64,000 bases of DNA from a bacterium HR19 (GCA_002898315.1 BEHV01000005.1:62001-126000), one strand, 5' to 3'. Shown: positions 54,846 to 63,417, counted from the stretch's first letter. Numbers and translations: made by a program. Notes: a model not told the origin generated them from the sequence alone.

Positions 54846-56195
54846 TCAATGAGCAAAAATATCAATATTCTCTCTAATTTTATTTACAAGTTTAGGTTTT
54901 ATTTTTCTTTGTTTTTTATCCCAACCGAAAAAATCTGGATTCATTTTTGGTCTCACATCTGAAAATACGGGAGGTGGATTAAAAATAGGAAGCACGCGCG
55001 AAATTATATCTATAGCCGTTCTCAGAGGAGAAAAGTATATGAAAGATAGTTCTGGTTTCTTCGCAATAACTTCAAGGAACAGAGATGAATATTCAAACGG
55101 GAAGTCGCCATATCCATCTTTATCTTTATCGTATCCTCGGTATGTATCGAAGTAATTTGAGTACCAGAAATTTTTATCTTGAAGGACCTGCTCAAATTCT
55201 ACGATAAATAAATTTCCTACAAAAGTGTTATCTGATATTAGGTTAGGAAAGGATGGTGGAAGTACTCTTACCGCAACTATATTGAAAGCAAAGACGTTTC
55301 GTTTGATTATATTGCCAAATCTCCTCTTTGATAAAATATCATCTTCTCGTATGTCTTCACTTATCGTTTCCCCTCTGAACTCAGGAGAATTAGCAAGATA
55401 AATTCCAACGGAGTTATCTATTATGAGATTTTCTGTAAGGACGATATATGAAGCATCTTTAAATCCGACCCCAATTCCTGTAAGATATTTTGAGCTTCCA
55501 AAAACATTTTTTCTGATGAGAATTTGTTTTGAGAACATCAGAAAAGCCCCGACAACATTACCATAAAACTCATTACCTTCAAGAATATTACCATCGCTAT
55601 ACATGTAGTGCAATCCGTATCTGCTGTTTATAACATAGTTTCCAATTGTTTTCACATCGCTTGAATACCAAATAACCATATCTCTCATATTTTCCATATA
55701 GTTTTTTTCTATCATGACTCTTCTTGAATACCAGAGGCGAATTCCATCACCTCTGAACTGAAATGGTTCTCTTTCATCTCCCAAAATAACATTCCCCTTT
55801 ATAATAACATCTTCTGAATTTTTGAGATAAATACCAAAGAGGGTATTTTCAATTCTGTTTCCTTCAAGATAAACACCAGTTGCATTTTCAACCATAATTC
55901 CCGAATCCTCATGAAGAAGGTCTCTTCCAGAATTCCTCACTATCAAGTTCTTTATGGTGCAGGGGGATTTTATATAAATAACATGACCTATACCACCACT
56001 ATCCACTGCTGATATTCCTTGACCATCTATATAGATGTTTTTATCTATGATTATGTTTCCCTTGTATGCTCCACCTTGAAGGATTATTTTATCGCCATCT
56101 TTCGCTTTTTGCAGAACCTGACCGAGGTACGAAGCATCTACTTTAAAGATAGAAGAAGAAATTAAGAAGGGAAACATCAAGAAAATCTCCCCCAT
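54846..56195 (-). CDS. nosD: NosD-like periplasmic beta-helix assembly protein
   Basis: 449 residues with an N-terminal secretion signal (about 1-20). The body is a right-handed beta-helix built of short repeats such as GIMVENATGVYLEGNRIE and NTLFGIYLKNSEDVIIKGN. The NosD-specific regions FRGDGIRLWYS and RYGLHYMYSDGNILEGN are seen. It delivers copper and sulfur to NosZ from the periplasmic side of the NosFY channel. Note the gap of 98 bases to the small gene upstream, which holds a strong hairpin. Confidence 0.93.
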   Translation of the reverse strand: MGEIFLMFPFLISSSIFKVDASYLGQVLQKAKDGDKIILQGGAYKGNIIIDKNIYIDGQGISAVDSGGIGHVIYIKSPCTIKNLIVRNSGRDLLHEDSGIMVENATGVYLEGNRIENTLFGIYLKNSEDVIIKGNVILGDEREPFQFRGDGIRLWYSRRVMIEKNYMENMRDMVIWYSSDVKTIGNYVINSRYGLHYMYSDGNILEGNEFYGNVVGAFLMFSKQILIRKNVFGSSKYLTGIGVGFKDASYIVLTENLIIDNSVGIYLANSPEFRGETISEDIREDDILSKRRFGNIIKRNVFAFNIVAVRVLPPSFPNLISDNTFVGNLFIVEFEQVLQDKNFWYSNYFDTYRGYDKDKDGYGDFPFEYSSLFLEVIAKKPELSFIYFSPLRTAIDIISRVLPIFNPPPVFSDVRPKMNPDFFGWDKKQRKIKPKLVNKIRENIDIFAH

Positions 56196-56219
56196 CGCAA
56201 TAAATTTTAGGTAAAAATA

Positions 56220-56270
56220 GAAAGGGAGGGGCTTTTTAGGATTCTGATGGCAATTTTACCCCTCCCTTTC
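56220..56270 (-). terminator. Hairpin terminator or attenuator between the nosZ half and nosD
   Basis: GAAAGGGAGGGG (minus strand 56270-56259) pairs exactly with CCCCTCCCTTTC (56231-56220) around a 27-base loop, and TATTTTT follows. A 12-bp, GC-rich stem like this stands out in the AT-rich region. On the minus strand it should stop part of the transcription or protect the upstream mRNA 3' end. The loop is longer than in a usual terminator. Confidence 0.7.
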
Positions 56271-56292
56271 TTGAAGTTGAGATTTTGGTTAT

Positions 56293-56676
56293 TTACTTCA
56301 AGCCGGCTGCTCTTCCGGCATTTATAGCTGCTGTTGCAGTTTTAACGAGAAGTTGCCAAGCCCAGTTAGCTGTGTTTGCACATTCTTTCCAGTTATTTTG
56401 AGAACACAGTTTTTCAGCTTTCTCAAGTTCTTTTTTAGCCTGAGCAAGCCACTCGTTAGCAGATTTCCATTCGCTCCCAATAGCTGGGTCAAACTTAGCT
56501 TTTTCTTCTATTCCTTTCTGAATGAGTTCTCTTGCAACCTGTTCAACTACATTCAGAGTATCACGGGCGTTTTTAAGCCATTTTTCGGCATCTTCCTTAG
56601 TTTGAGCAAATAATGGAAAAGAACCTAAAAGTAAAGAAGATATAAAAGTAATAGTTGCTATTTTTTTACTGCTCAT
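56293..56676 (-). CDS. Small secreted helical protein between nosZ and nosD
   Basis: 127 residues from ATG 56676, with GGAGG upstream overlapping the end of nosZ; an ATG at 56682 is too close to it. A clear signal peptide (cut near LFAQ) precedes a helical body. Repeating features include EDAEKWLKNARDTLNVVEQ and EWLAQAKKELEKAEKLCSQN, with two Cys (LCSQNNWKEC). I recognise no family. Coupling to nosZ and a following terminator suggest an abundant periplasmic helper or structural partner of NosZ. No metal motif is seen. Confidence 0.8.
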   Translation of the reverse strand: MSSKKIATITFISSLLLGSFPLFAQTKEDAEKWLKNARDTLNVVEQVARELIQKGIEEKAKFDPAIGSEWKSANEWLAQAKKELEKAEKLCSQNNWKECANTANWAWQLLVKTATAAINAGRAAGLK

Positions 56677-56691
56677 AGTCATTCACCTCCT

Positions 56692-58686
56692 TTATTTTTT
56701 AGGTTTCACAATTAAATAACCAGCCATTTCAAGATGAAGAGCCGAGCAGAACTCGGAGCAGTAGAATGGGAAGACACCTGGCTTTGAGGCAACAAACTCT
56801 ACAACTCCTACTTCTCCGGGTTCAATTGAAAGGTTAATGTTGTATCCACCAAGAGCGAAGCCATGAGTGGCGTCACGTGCTCTTTCAACATTAGTGATAT
56901 ACATCACTACCCTATCTCCCTCGTTTACCTCTATTATTTCAGGAGTAAAGTGGCTTCGTATCGCTGTAGCATAAACGTAAACTGTATTGCCTTTTCTCTC
57001 AATCCTCTCTTTACCTAACTCAGTACCATAAGGAGATTTTTTCTGCACCACAGGGTCCCAACCAACCTCTGGATAGACAGTCCAAGGTTTCAGTTTATCT
57101 GCCTTTATTATTTGTGCGTAGTGAGGTTCTCCAAGTGGGATCGGCATATCATAAACAAGCTTCATCTTATCACCAGATATATCTATGAGCTGGAAGTTCT
57201 GAGGATGAAGGGGTCCAACAGTAGCAAATCTATCAATAGACCACTTGTTGAGGGCAACAACCCACTTCCCATCAGGTGAAACGGTATCGCCCTCAGCAGC
57301 AGCTATGTGTCCTATGTTGTAGTGGACAGGAAGCTTTTCTACAAGTTTCCAAGTTCCAACCTGCCACTTTGCAACAACAGATTCAATAAAAACTGATGTA
57401 TATGCAAAACCTCTGTTGTCAAAGACCGTATGGAGAGGTCCAAGTCCTATTGGAACCTGAGCTTCAACAGATTTTTTGAAGTCAATTATCGGAACACCGA
57501 ATCTATCTTTACCAGCAAAATCTCCTTGCTCTATTGCTTTTTTGATTTTCTCTATTGAGTAGACAGTAGCGTGAGTATCAAGTTTCCCTCCGACTACTAT
57601 CCATTTTCCATCAGGAGAAACATCTACTCCGTGCGGTGATTTGGGTTCGGGAGTAAAGACAAGAATTCTCTCTTTGGCAGCGATCTCGAGAGGGATAACT
57701 TTAAATTTGAATCCGCCTATACCGACAACTTCTTTGAAGTTTCCTTTGGCAACAAGTTCTTCAGCTTTTTTCCAGTTGACTATATGGAGGTAGTCCATAT
57801 CGTTTTGCGATGCGCCGATTTCAAAGAATGGATTGGGACTTCCCACTGGCTTACCTGTTGCCATCTCTGAGTTGAAAGAGTTGCAGAAAGCATAGCCATA
57901 GCTTGCGAGTTTTCCAGCATCGCAGAGGTCTTGCCAGTAAGGAGGTACCTCAACAGCAAAGGATTTTTCTGGAACTATACGCCCCTGCTTCCTATCAAAG
58001 TACCAGAATGTAATATACCCCCTATATTTTTCAGCGTACTCAGAAAGTGGAGCATACTTGCCCCCTTGCGGAACAGCATATTGAGAAGGTTCAATTATGT
58101 ATTCAGAGTTAGGAGTCACAAAAGCTGCACCGTGATTTGAATACCCAAGAGGATTGCAGACAACCTGTTTTGTTTCAAAGTCCCTTAGGTCTATCACAGC
58201 CAGACGAGAATTAGCTTTATCTCCTATGAAGAGGTATTGACCATCGTAATCTCCATTTGTTTCGCTCAGAGCAGGATGGTGAGTATCTGCCCAAGTAAGC
58301 TTTGCTCTGAGTTCGTCGCAATAGGTTCCTTGAAGCACTTTTTTGTTTTCCGCATCAAAACCCCAACCCTGCCAAGGTTCAGGAGTAAAGACGCCGATAT
58401 ACTTCAGTATTCTCATAGAAGGGATACCTATGACTATAACCTGCCCGGAATGTCCCCCCGATGAGAACATAATATATTCGTCTTTAACACCCGTCGGGTG
58501 ATATGTTTTGAGAGCATTTTCAACTGCTTCCGGACTGAGACCGCGAGCTTTTGCTATTTCAAGAGCTTTATCAAACGGTCCCTGTGCTACAATATTGCTT
58601 ATAAAAAGGGAACCAAAAATAACTCCAACAAAAAACAAAGTTAAGCCAAATAAGTTTCTTTTTAGTTTTGTTTTTATCCTACCCAT
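56692..58686 (-). CDS. nosZ: Nitrous oxide reductase, clade II (Sec-type)
   Basis: 664 residues. The N-terminus has an ordinary Sec-type signal without a twin-arginine motif, as in clade II. All seven CuZ histidines are visible: His136 and His137 (DTHHP), His185 (SNHGAAF), His352 (PKSPHGVDVSP), His419 (GLGPLHT), His460 (NIGHIAAAEGD) and His522 (GEPHYAQ). The C-terminal cupredoxin has CuA ligands His608, Cys643, Cys647, His651 and Met654 (YCSEFCSALHLEM), with Glu645 as in clade II. It reduces N2O to N2 in the periplasm. A GGAGG lies about 10 bases before the ATG. Confidence 0.97.
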   Translation of the reverse strand: MGRIKTKLKRNLFGLTLFFVGVIFGSLFISNIVAQGPFDKALEIAKARGLSPEAVENALKTYHPTGVKDEYIMFSSGGHSGQVIVIGIPSMRILKYIGVFTPEPWQGWGFDAENKKVLQGTYCDELRAKLTWADTHHPALSETNGDYDGQYLFIGDKANSRLAVIDLRDFETKQVVCNPLGYSNHGAAFVTPNSEYIIEPSQYAVPQGGKYAPLSEYAEKYRGYITFWYFDRKQGRIVPEKSFAVEVPPYWQDLCDAGKLASYGYAFCNSFNSEMATGKPVGSPNPFFEIGASQNDMDYLHIVNWKKAEELVAKGNFKEVVGIGGFKFKVIPLEIAAKERILVFTPEPKSPHGVDVSPDGKWIVVGGKLDTHATVYSIEKIKKAIEQGDFAGKDRFGVPIIDFKKSVEAQVPIGLGPLHTVFDNRGFAYTSVFIESVVAKWQVGTWKLVEKLPVHYNIGHIAAAEGDTVSPDGKWVVALNKWSIDRFATVGPLHPQNFQLIDISGDKMKLVYDMPIPLGEPHYAQIIKADKLKPWTVYPEVGWDPVVQKKSPYGTELGKERIERKGNTVYVYATAIRSHFTPEIIEVNEGDRVVMYITNVERARDATHGFALGGYNINLSIEPGEVGVVEFVASKPGVFPFYCSEFCSALHLEMAGYLIVKPKK

Positions 58687-58754
58687 GTTTAAAAAACCTC
58701 CTTTCTTTTTTTATTTTTTAATAACATTTCTCCCTACAACATATTTTTACTTTT

Positions 58755-59498
58755 TCAGTCATTTTGAATACTTCTTAAAATTTTTGCTCTCTCGAGCATT
58801 CCTGCTTTTTCAAACTCCTCTGGTTTTGCCGGCCATTTTGGAAGATTCGGACATAAGATAGAACATCTCTCTTTCAACGGGCAAGCGTTACATACACCCA
58901 AGCGTAGAACAAACGAAATGAAAATCAACACAAATGCTAAAGTGGCAAGATAAAATCCTAATCCAAAAGTAGCAAAAGTTTGAAACTGGGCAACTTGACC
59001 GACACCAAAAATTTTCGGAGTAAAAGGGGAAATTTTTATCGGGGCTTCGGGGTTAAGCTCATGCCCGTATTTATATAACCAGAAGAACATATCAGCAAAA
59101 AAAGCAACCGGTAAAAGCAAAGGAGGTATGACAAAAAGCACCGCTCCTTTTCTGCCCGAAAAGAGGAAAAAGAGCGCAACAAGTGATACAGCTATAATAC
59201 CGAAGAAAGCTACTTTTCTCTCAAATTTAGCAGCTTCTTCCATTTTTTTCATACCTATGTAGTGGTTTAAAATATCAAGTTCCTGCACATCTCCCTTTAA
59301 CTTATTGAGATATACGGTAACACGAAGACCCTGCGGATACTGTGGAGCAACAAGGGTAAACTTCCACCAGGGCAGAAAGAAAGAAATAAAAATCAGTACA
59401 GAAGCAGAAATAGCTAAAAACGCTACGAGCATTCTCCTTTTTGTCTGAATCATCGGACCTGGGATAAGTTTTTCTATTTTTTCAACTACCTGAACCAT
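58755..59498 (-). CDS. NosB-like membrane protein of clade II nos clusters
   Basis: 247 residues from ATG 59498 (GAGGTG 7 bases upstream; a TTG at 59504 is too close to it). A helix (about 24-44) precedes a periplasmic loop with LPWWKFTLVAPQYPQGL and LDILNHYIGM (78-83), then three more helices. The QYPxGL and NHYIGM phrases are typical of a membrane protein that recurs in clade II nos clusters (often called NosB). The C-terminal CNACPLKERCSILC with four Cys is unusual and could bind a metal. Its function is unknown; requirement for N2O respiration is inferred. Confidence 0.8.
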   Translation of the reverse strand: MVQVVEKIEKLIPGPMIQTKRRMLVAFLAISASVLIFISFFLPWWKFTLVAPQYPQGLRVTVYLNKLKGDVQELDILNHYIGMKKMEEAAKFERKVAFFGIIAVSLVALFFLFSGRKGAVLFVIPPLLLPVAFFADMFFWLYKYGHELNPEAPIKISPFTPKIFGVGQVAQFQTFATFGLGFYLATLAFVLIFISFVLRLGVCNACPLKERCSILCPNLPKWPAKPEEFEKAGMLERAKILRSIQND

Positions 59499-59522
59499 AA
59501 CCAATCACCTCTACTTTTTTAT

Positions 59523-59538
59523 TGCAAAATCTGTTCCA
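59523..59538 (-). promoter_or_regulatory. Sigma-54-type promoter of the nosB-like/nosZ unit
   Basis: On the minus strand TGGAACAGATTTTGCA has GG and GC separated by exactly 10 bases, the -24/-12 pattern of sigma-54 promoters (consensus TGGCACG-N4-TTGCA). The predicted start near 59512 lies just before the GAGGTG ribosome binding site, giving a very short leader. The NtrC-type regulator of the same cluster makes the call sensible. Confidence 0.6.
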
Positions 59539-59601
59539 TCTGAAAGTTTCTTGGAGAACAAGAAATAAAGAAAAAAAACAGCTTTCTCTCTAACATTTTT
59601 G

Positions 59602-59634
59602 TTTCATTTTTGAGAAACTTTCTCACTTTTGAGA
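59602..59634. promoter_or_regulatory. Two direct repeats upstream of the sigma-54 promoter, possible activator sites
   Basis: On the minus strand TCTCAAAAGTGAGA (59634-59621, an inverted repeat) and TCTCAAAAATGAAA (59615-59602) are two copies of one motif, 19 bases apart. They lie about 65-100 bases upstream of the -24 element, the usual place for sites of NtrC-type activators. A related string, TCTCAAAAAATCAGA, occurs at 61160-61174 upstream of the cytochrome gene. Binding is inferred. Confidence 0.5.
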
Positions 59635-59639
59635 CATCT

Positions 59640-60740
59640 TTAAAATTCTACGCTAAAAAGTATTCTCATAAAGTCATCTTTTATCTCCTTCCCTTCCAAT
59701 TTTTTAACATACTGAATCTGAGAAAGGAAAATTCCTCTGCGATACATGAGGGCGAAATTAAAAGCAAATTCATCGTTCTCATCTTTTGTTTTTGTGTCGT
59801 AAAAAGGATAGCTGTAATTCTGAAAGGTTTTCGCTCCCACAATAAATCTGAAAAAAAGATTGAAAGGAAGTTTGTAATCTATTCTGAGGTAATTTGCATA
59901 GTGGTAGTAATTTCCCACCGTCTGACGATTTCCAACAACATTCATATAGGCAAAACCGAGTTTTAGCGATAAATTTTTAAAAAATGGTATAAAGCCGTAA
60001 GCTCCCACAAAATCTGCACCCCACATAAAAAGGTCATAGTGAGGAGCGTATCTCACCCAGTAAGTAGAAGCATAAGCGGTAAGTAAAGAGTAACCCAACT
60101 TGATTCTATCACCCACTGCAAAATTTGAAGGAGAACCCGCACTTATAGTCATAATTTTTTCTGGATCACCCGAAGGACCATTGACAACATAAAAATCATT
60201 CGAAAGGAGAATTTTTTCGGTTCTGAGTATATGAGAGTTAAAGACACCACCGAGTTCAGACCATATGAAAGGAACAAACTTCTGGTCAAATCCCGTCAGC
60301 CCACCGTAATTGTGATGAAAGAGAGGGTCAGCTCCAAAAGGTACAAGCACTCTCCCGAATTTCACCGAAAACCTCGGGAATCTCACTCCAAATTCATAGA
60401 ATACTCTTTCTATCACTTCCGCTGAGAAAAAGAAATTATCTTCTGTTGTTCTTCTTGAAATGAACAAGAAATGATGGTAATTTACCAACGAATACTTACC
60501 TTCAAGTGGATTAAAATTGAAGTTTCTTGATTCAAGGGAAACATCAAATTTCGCATTTATAATCAGTCCCAAGTAATTAATATTCAGCATGCTTTCTGAT
60601 TTTCCTTCTTGATATTCTGAATCAGCATATATGATATTTGAATCAAAGAGAAGGAAAATCAAGACGAGGATAAAAAAGTTTTTTGTTTTTCTTTCTATTT
60701 CATTAAGCTCGGGGACATAGTATTTCTGTTCTCTTTTCAT
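59640..60740 (-). CDS. Predicted outer-membrane beta-barrel protein of the nos region
   Basis: 366 residues. A hydrophobic signal segment (about 22-40) is followed by alternating polar/aromatic strands typical of a porin (for example FSVKFGRVLVPFGADPLFHHNYGG and LSLKLGFAYMNVVGNRQTVGNYY) and a terminal Phe in ILFSVEF. Charged residues before the signal form a long N-terminal extension; the start is ATG 60740. It starts 12 bases after the triheme cytochrome gene. It could pass N2O, metal, or other small molecules, or be structural; nothing in sequence tells which. Confidence 0.72.
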   Translation of the reverse strand: MKREQKYYVPELNEIERKTKNFFILVLIFLLFDSNIIYADSEYQEGKSESMLNINYLGLIINAKFDVSLESRNFNFNPLEGKYSLVNYHHFLFISRRTTEDNFFFSAEVIERVFYEFGVRFPRFSVKFGRVLVPFGADPLFHHNYGGLTGFDQKFVPFIWSELGGVFNSHILRTEKILLSNDFYVVNGPSGDPEKIMTISAGSPSNFAVGDRIKLGYSLLTAYASTYWVRYAPHYDLFMWGADFVGAYGFIPFFKNLSLKLGFAYMNVVGNRQTVGNYYHYANYLRIDYKLPFNLFFRFIVGAKTFQNYSYPFYDTKTKDENDEFAFNFALMYRRGIFLSQIQYVKKLEGKEIKDDFMRILFSVEF

Positions 60741-60751
60741 TTTCGTTTTTT

Positions 60752-61141
60752 TCAGTGATGGCAGACCTCGCAGTCCATATCATCAATATTGAGAGAAATT
60801 TTTCCGTTGTGGCATGCCCCGCAAAACTTGCCTCTATCAAAATCGTTATGTGTCATAAAATTCCTTCCGTATCTGAAAGTGGCAGGATGGCATACATAGC
60901 AGTAAAACATTTCTTGATGAAAAAGGTGAGGGAAAACAGCGGGTGGTTCATCAGCTTCCTCTGCAATATCAGGGGGTCGCTCAATCTTAACGAAAGAAGG
61001 AGTTTGATACGAAAAAGCTGAAATAACAAAAACCCAAACCAAAAAAACGAAAAGAATGAAAATCAAAATATCATAAGCTCTAATTTTGGTTTGCGCAATG
61101 CAATTGAATTTCACTTCAACAAAATTATTCCTAAATCTCAA
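60752..61141 (-). CDS. Membrane-anchored triheme cytochrome c (c7-type)
   Basis: 129 residues. One membrane helix (about 25-43) anchors a periplasmic part with three CxxCH heme sites: CYVCH (81-85), CGACH (107-111) and CEVCH (124-128, at the very end). Extra His in PHLFH and MTHNDF could be axial ligands, as in c7-type triheme domains. The start codon is unclear (TTG 61141, or GTG 61114). It begins the nos region and could give electrons to NosZ in place of the usual NosC or NosGH path; this is inference. Confidence 0.85.
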   Translation of the reverse strand: MRFRNNFVEVKFNCIAQTKIRAYDILIFILFVFLVWVFVISAFSYQTPSFVKIERPPDIAEEADEPPAVFPHLFHQEMFYCYVCHPATFRYGRNFMTHNDFDRGKFCGACHNGKISLNIDDMDCEVCHH

Positions 61142-61214
61142 AAATTAGCTTTACTATTTTCTCAAAAAATCAGAAAAAAAGGAAAATTTAAACGCACGTT
61201 CAAATTTTCTCAAT

Positions 61215-62003
61215 ATGTACGAGACGATAAAGGTGGAAAAGAAAAAAGATAAAGTAGCGTGGCTCGTTCTGAACAGACCTGAAAAAAGAAACTCAATATC
61301 TCCAAAGATGACCCAAGAGATCCTCCAGGCACTCAAAGAACTGAACGAAGATAAAGATGTTTTTGTCGTAGTTATGACAGGAGAAGGAGACAAAGCATTT
61401 TCCGCCGGCGGAGATCTTTCCCCAGACCCATCAGGTCCAACCGCATTTTTAGATAGATACGAAAGTTCAAGATTGTTTGCAGAGATATTCAGAGTTATGG
61501 AGAGCTTCAAAAAGCCGATAGTTGCAAGGGTAAATGGCGATGCTCTGGGCGGAGGTTTTGGACTTGTTGCAGCATGCGATATAGCAGTAGCGTCAGAAAC
61601 CGCAAGGTTCGGAACCCCAGAAATCAACGTGGGTCTATTCCCATACATAATACTTGCAACTCTCATAAGAGTGACATCAAACCCAAAAAAAATTCTTGAA
61701 CTTATGCTTACAGGAGAGAGAATTTCTGCCGAAGAAGCTCTGAAACTTGGATTCATAAACTATGTTGTTCCACAAGACCAACTTGATAGCAAAGTAGATG
61801 AAGTTGTAAATAAACTTCTTGAAAAGAGTCCCGCAATACTTCGCATGGGAAGAAGAGCTTACTATACCGCAAGAGAACTTGAATTTTCAAAGTCGCTTGA
61901 ATTTCTCTCTGCTATGCTCTCTCTGAACACAATGGCAGAAGACCTAGTGGAAGGAGTTATGGCTTTCTTCCAGAAAAGAAAACCAGAATGGAAAGGAAAA
62001 TAA
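61215..62003 (+). CDS. Enoyl-CoA hydratase/isomerase family protein
   Basis: 262 residues with the crotonase pattern: LNRPEKRNSISPKMTQEI, FSAGGDLSPD (oxyanion), VARVNGDALGGGFGLVAACDIAVAS, and FGTPEINVGLFPYIILATL. The usual second Glu of hydratases is not clearly placed, so it could catalyse isomerisation or another crotonase reaction. It diverges from the cytochrome gene across 73 bases. No other fatty-acid gene is near. Confidence 0.9.
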   Translation: MYETIKVEKKKDKVAWLVLNRPEKRNSISPKMTQEILQALKELNEDKDVFVVVMTGEGDKAFSAGGDLSPDPSGPTAFLDRYESSRLFAEIFRVMESFKKPIVARVNGDALGGGFGLVAACDIAVASETARFGTPEINVGLFPYIILATLIRVTSNPKKILELMLTGERISAEEALKLGFINYVVPQDQLDSKVDEVVNKLLEKSPAILRMGRRAYYTARELEFSKSLEFLSAMLSLNTMAEDLVEGVMAFFQKRKPEWKGK

Positions 62004-62019
62004 GTATGCAAGAGAAAAA

Positions 62020-63417
62020 TCAAAGCCCTGTAAGTTCTCTGTATATCTGAAGGTATTTTTTTGCCATACTATCGCTTGAAAAGTCTAATCTCATACAATC
62101 TTTGACAGCAGATAAAAATTTCTTTCTGTTATAAAAAAGGTCTATTGCTCTTTTTATAGCACAGAGCATCTCTCCCTTTGATGGATTGTCAAAAACTATA
62201 CCCCACCCTTCTTCTGATATATCTTTTACTGTCTCCTCAAGACCGCCAACCTTTCTCACTATCGGAACGCACCCGTATCTCATACCTATCATCTGAGTTA
62301 TACCGCACGGCTCAAATATAGAAGGCATAAGCATAAAATCAGAAGAAGCAAACAACCTGCGAGATAAAGTATCATCAAAATCTGTGATAGATACTATGTT
62401 GTCATAAATTCCCGATATTCCCCTGAAATGCTCCGCATACTCTCCTGAACCGAGAAAGAAAAAATTCGCTCCGAGATAAGATAGTTCCCTGATTGATTCA
62501 AGAATGAGTGTAACTCCTTTCTGGTAAGATAACCTGCTTATGAATGATATGAGCGGTTTTTCAAAATCAAGATTGAAAACCTCACATAGCTTTTTCTTAT
62601 TCTCAAACTTTTTCTGGATGTCAGCGTGAGAGTAATTTACCCATATAGCTTTGTCTTTTTTCGGATTCCATGTATCATAATCTATACCGTTGAGGATACC
62701 CCGTAGCTTGAAGCTGTATTTGTTTAGAACTCCTTCAAGTCCCCATCCATAGTCCTGAGTGAGAATTTCTTTCGCGTACTTTTCACTAACGGTAGTGACG
62801 AAGTCAGAGAAAATTATTCCGCCTTTGAGAAGATTAACCATACCCCAGAACTCCAGTGCTTCCATATTGTAAAGGTGTGGGGGGAGATGCAATCTATCTA
62901 TCATCCATCTATCAAAGTATCCCTGATATGCAAGGTTGTGAATTGTGAAGACAGTTTTGACAGAAGATTTGAAAACCTCTTTGAGTATAACAGGTATGAG
63001 AGCGGTCTGCCAGTCATTTGCATGAATGACATCTGCTGAAATCAGTCCTTCTGCAACAGCTTTTGCAACAGCCCACGAGAACCCCCCAAACCTTATATCG
63101 TTATCATGATAAGATTGACCTGCTGGACCGTATATATGCTCCCTTCCGAAAAGTTTTTCATTATAAAAAAAATATGTATCTTTTGATTTGAAAATTTCAA
63201 AAGTATATTCTCGTGAATCCAGAATCACAGATACAGAAAGTCCTGTGTTTTTTATTTTGAACTTTTCTATATCAACTGACTTGTAAAGTGGAGTAGCACC
63301 CATTGCATCTATGCCTTCTTTTTCTCTAAGTGATTTTATCAAGCTATGGCAAAAATCCGCAAGTCCGCCCGTCTTTGAATAAGGATATATCTCGCTTGAC
63401 GCTAAAAGAACTCTCAT
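62020..63417 (-). CDS. glgA: Glycogen synthase (ADP- or UDP-glucose dependent)
   Basis: 465 residues, GT5 family. It starts MRVLLASSEIYPYSKTGGLAD, with the nucleotide-sugar motif KTGGLAD (15-21), and has FISRLSYQKGVTLIL, FEPCGITQMIGMRYG and VRKVGGLEETV. It extends the alpha-1,4-glucan chain of glycogen. Its donor could be UDP-glucose (from GalU) or ADP-glucose. It stands alone between an enoyl-CoA hydratase and hslU. Confidence 0.95.
   Translation of the reverse strand: MRVLLASSEIYPYSKTGGLADFCHSLIKSLREKEGIDAMGATPLYKSVDIEKFKIKNTGLSVSVILDSREYTFEIFKSKDTYFFYNEKLFGREHIYGPAGQSYHDNDIRFGGFSWAVAKAVAEGLISADVIHANDWQTALIPVILKEVFKSSVKTVFTIHNLAYQGYFDRWMIDRLHLPPHLYNMEALEFWGMVNLLKGGIIFSDFVTTVSEKYAKEILTQDYGWGLEGVLNKYSFKLRGILNGIDYDTWNPKKDKAIWVNYSHADIQKKFENKKKLCEVFNLDFEKPLISFISRLSYQKGVTLILESIRELSYLGANFFFLGSGEYAEHFRGISGIYDNIVSITDFDDTLSRRLFASSDFMLMPSIFEPCGITQMIGMRYGCVPIVRKVGGLEETVKDISEEGWGIVFDNPSKGEMLCAIKRAIDLFYNRKKFLSAVKDCMRLDFSSDSMAKKYLQIYRELTGL

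Noticed and set aside
61154-61756. Minus-strand 200-residue frame
   Set aside because: Antisense shadow of the enoyl-CoA hydratase gene, which has clear motifs on the plus strand.
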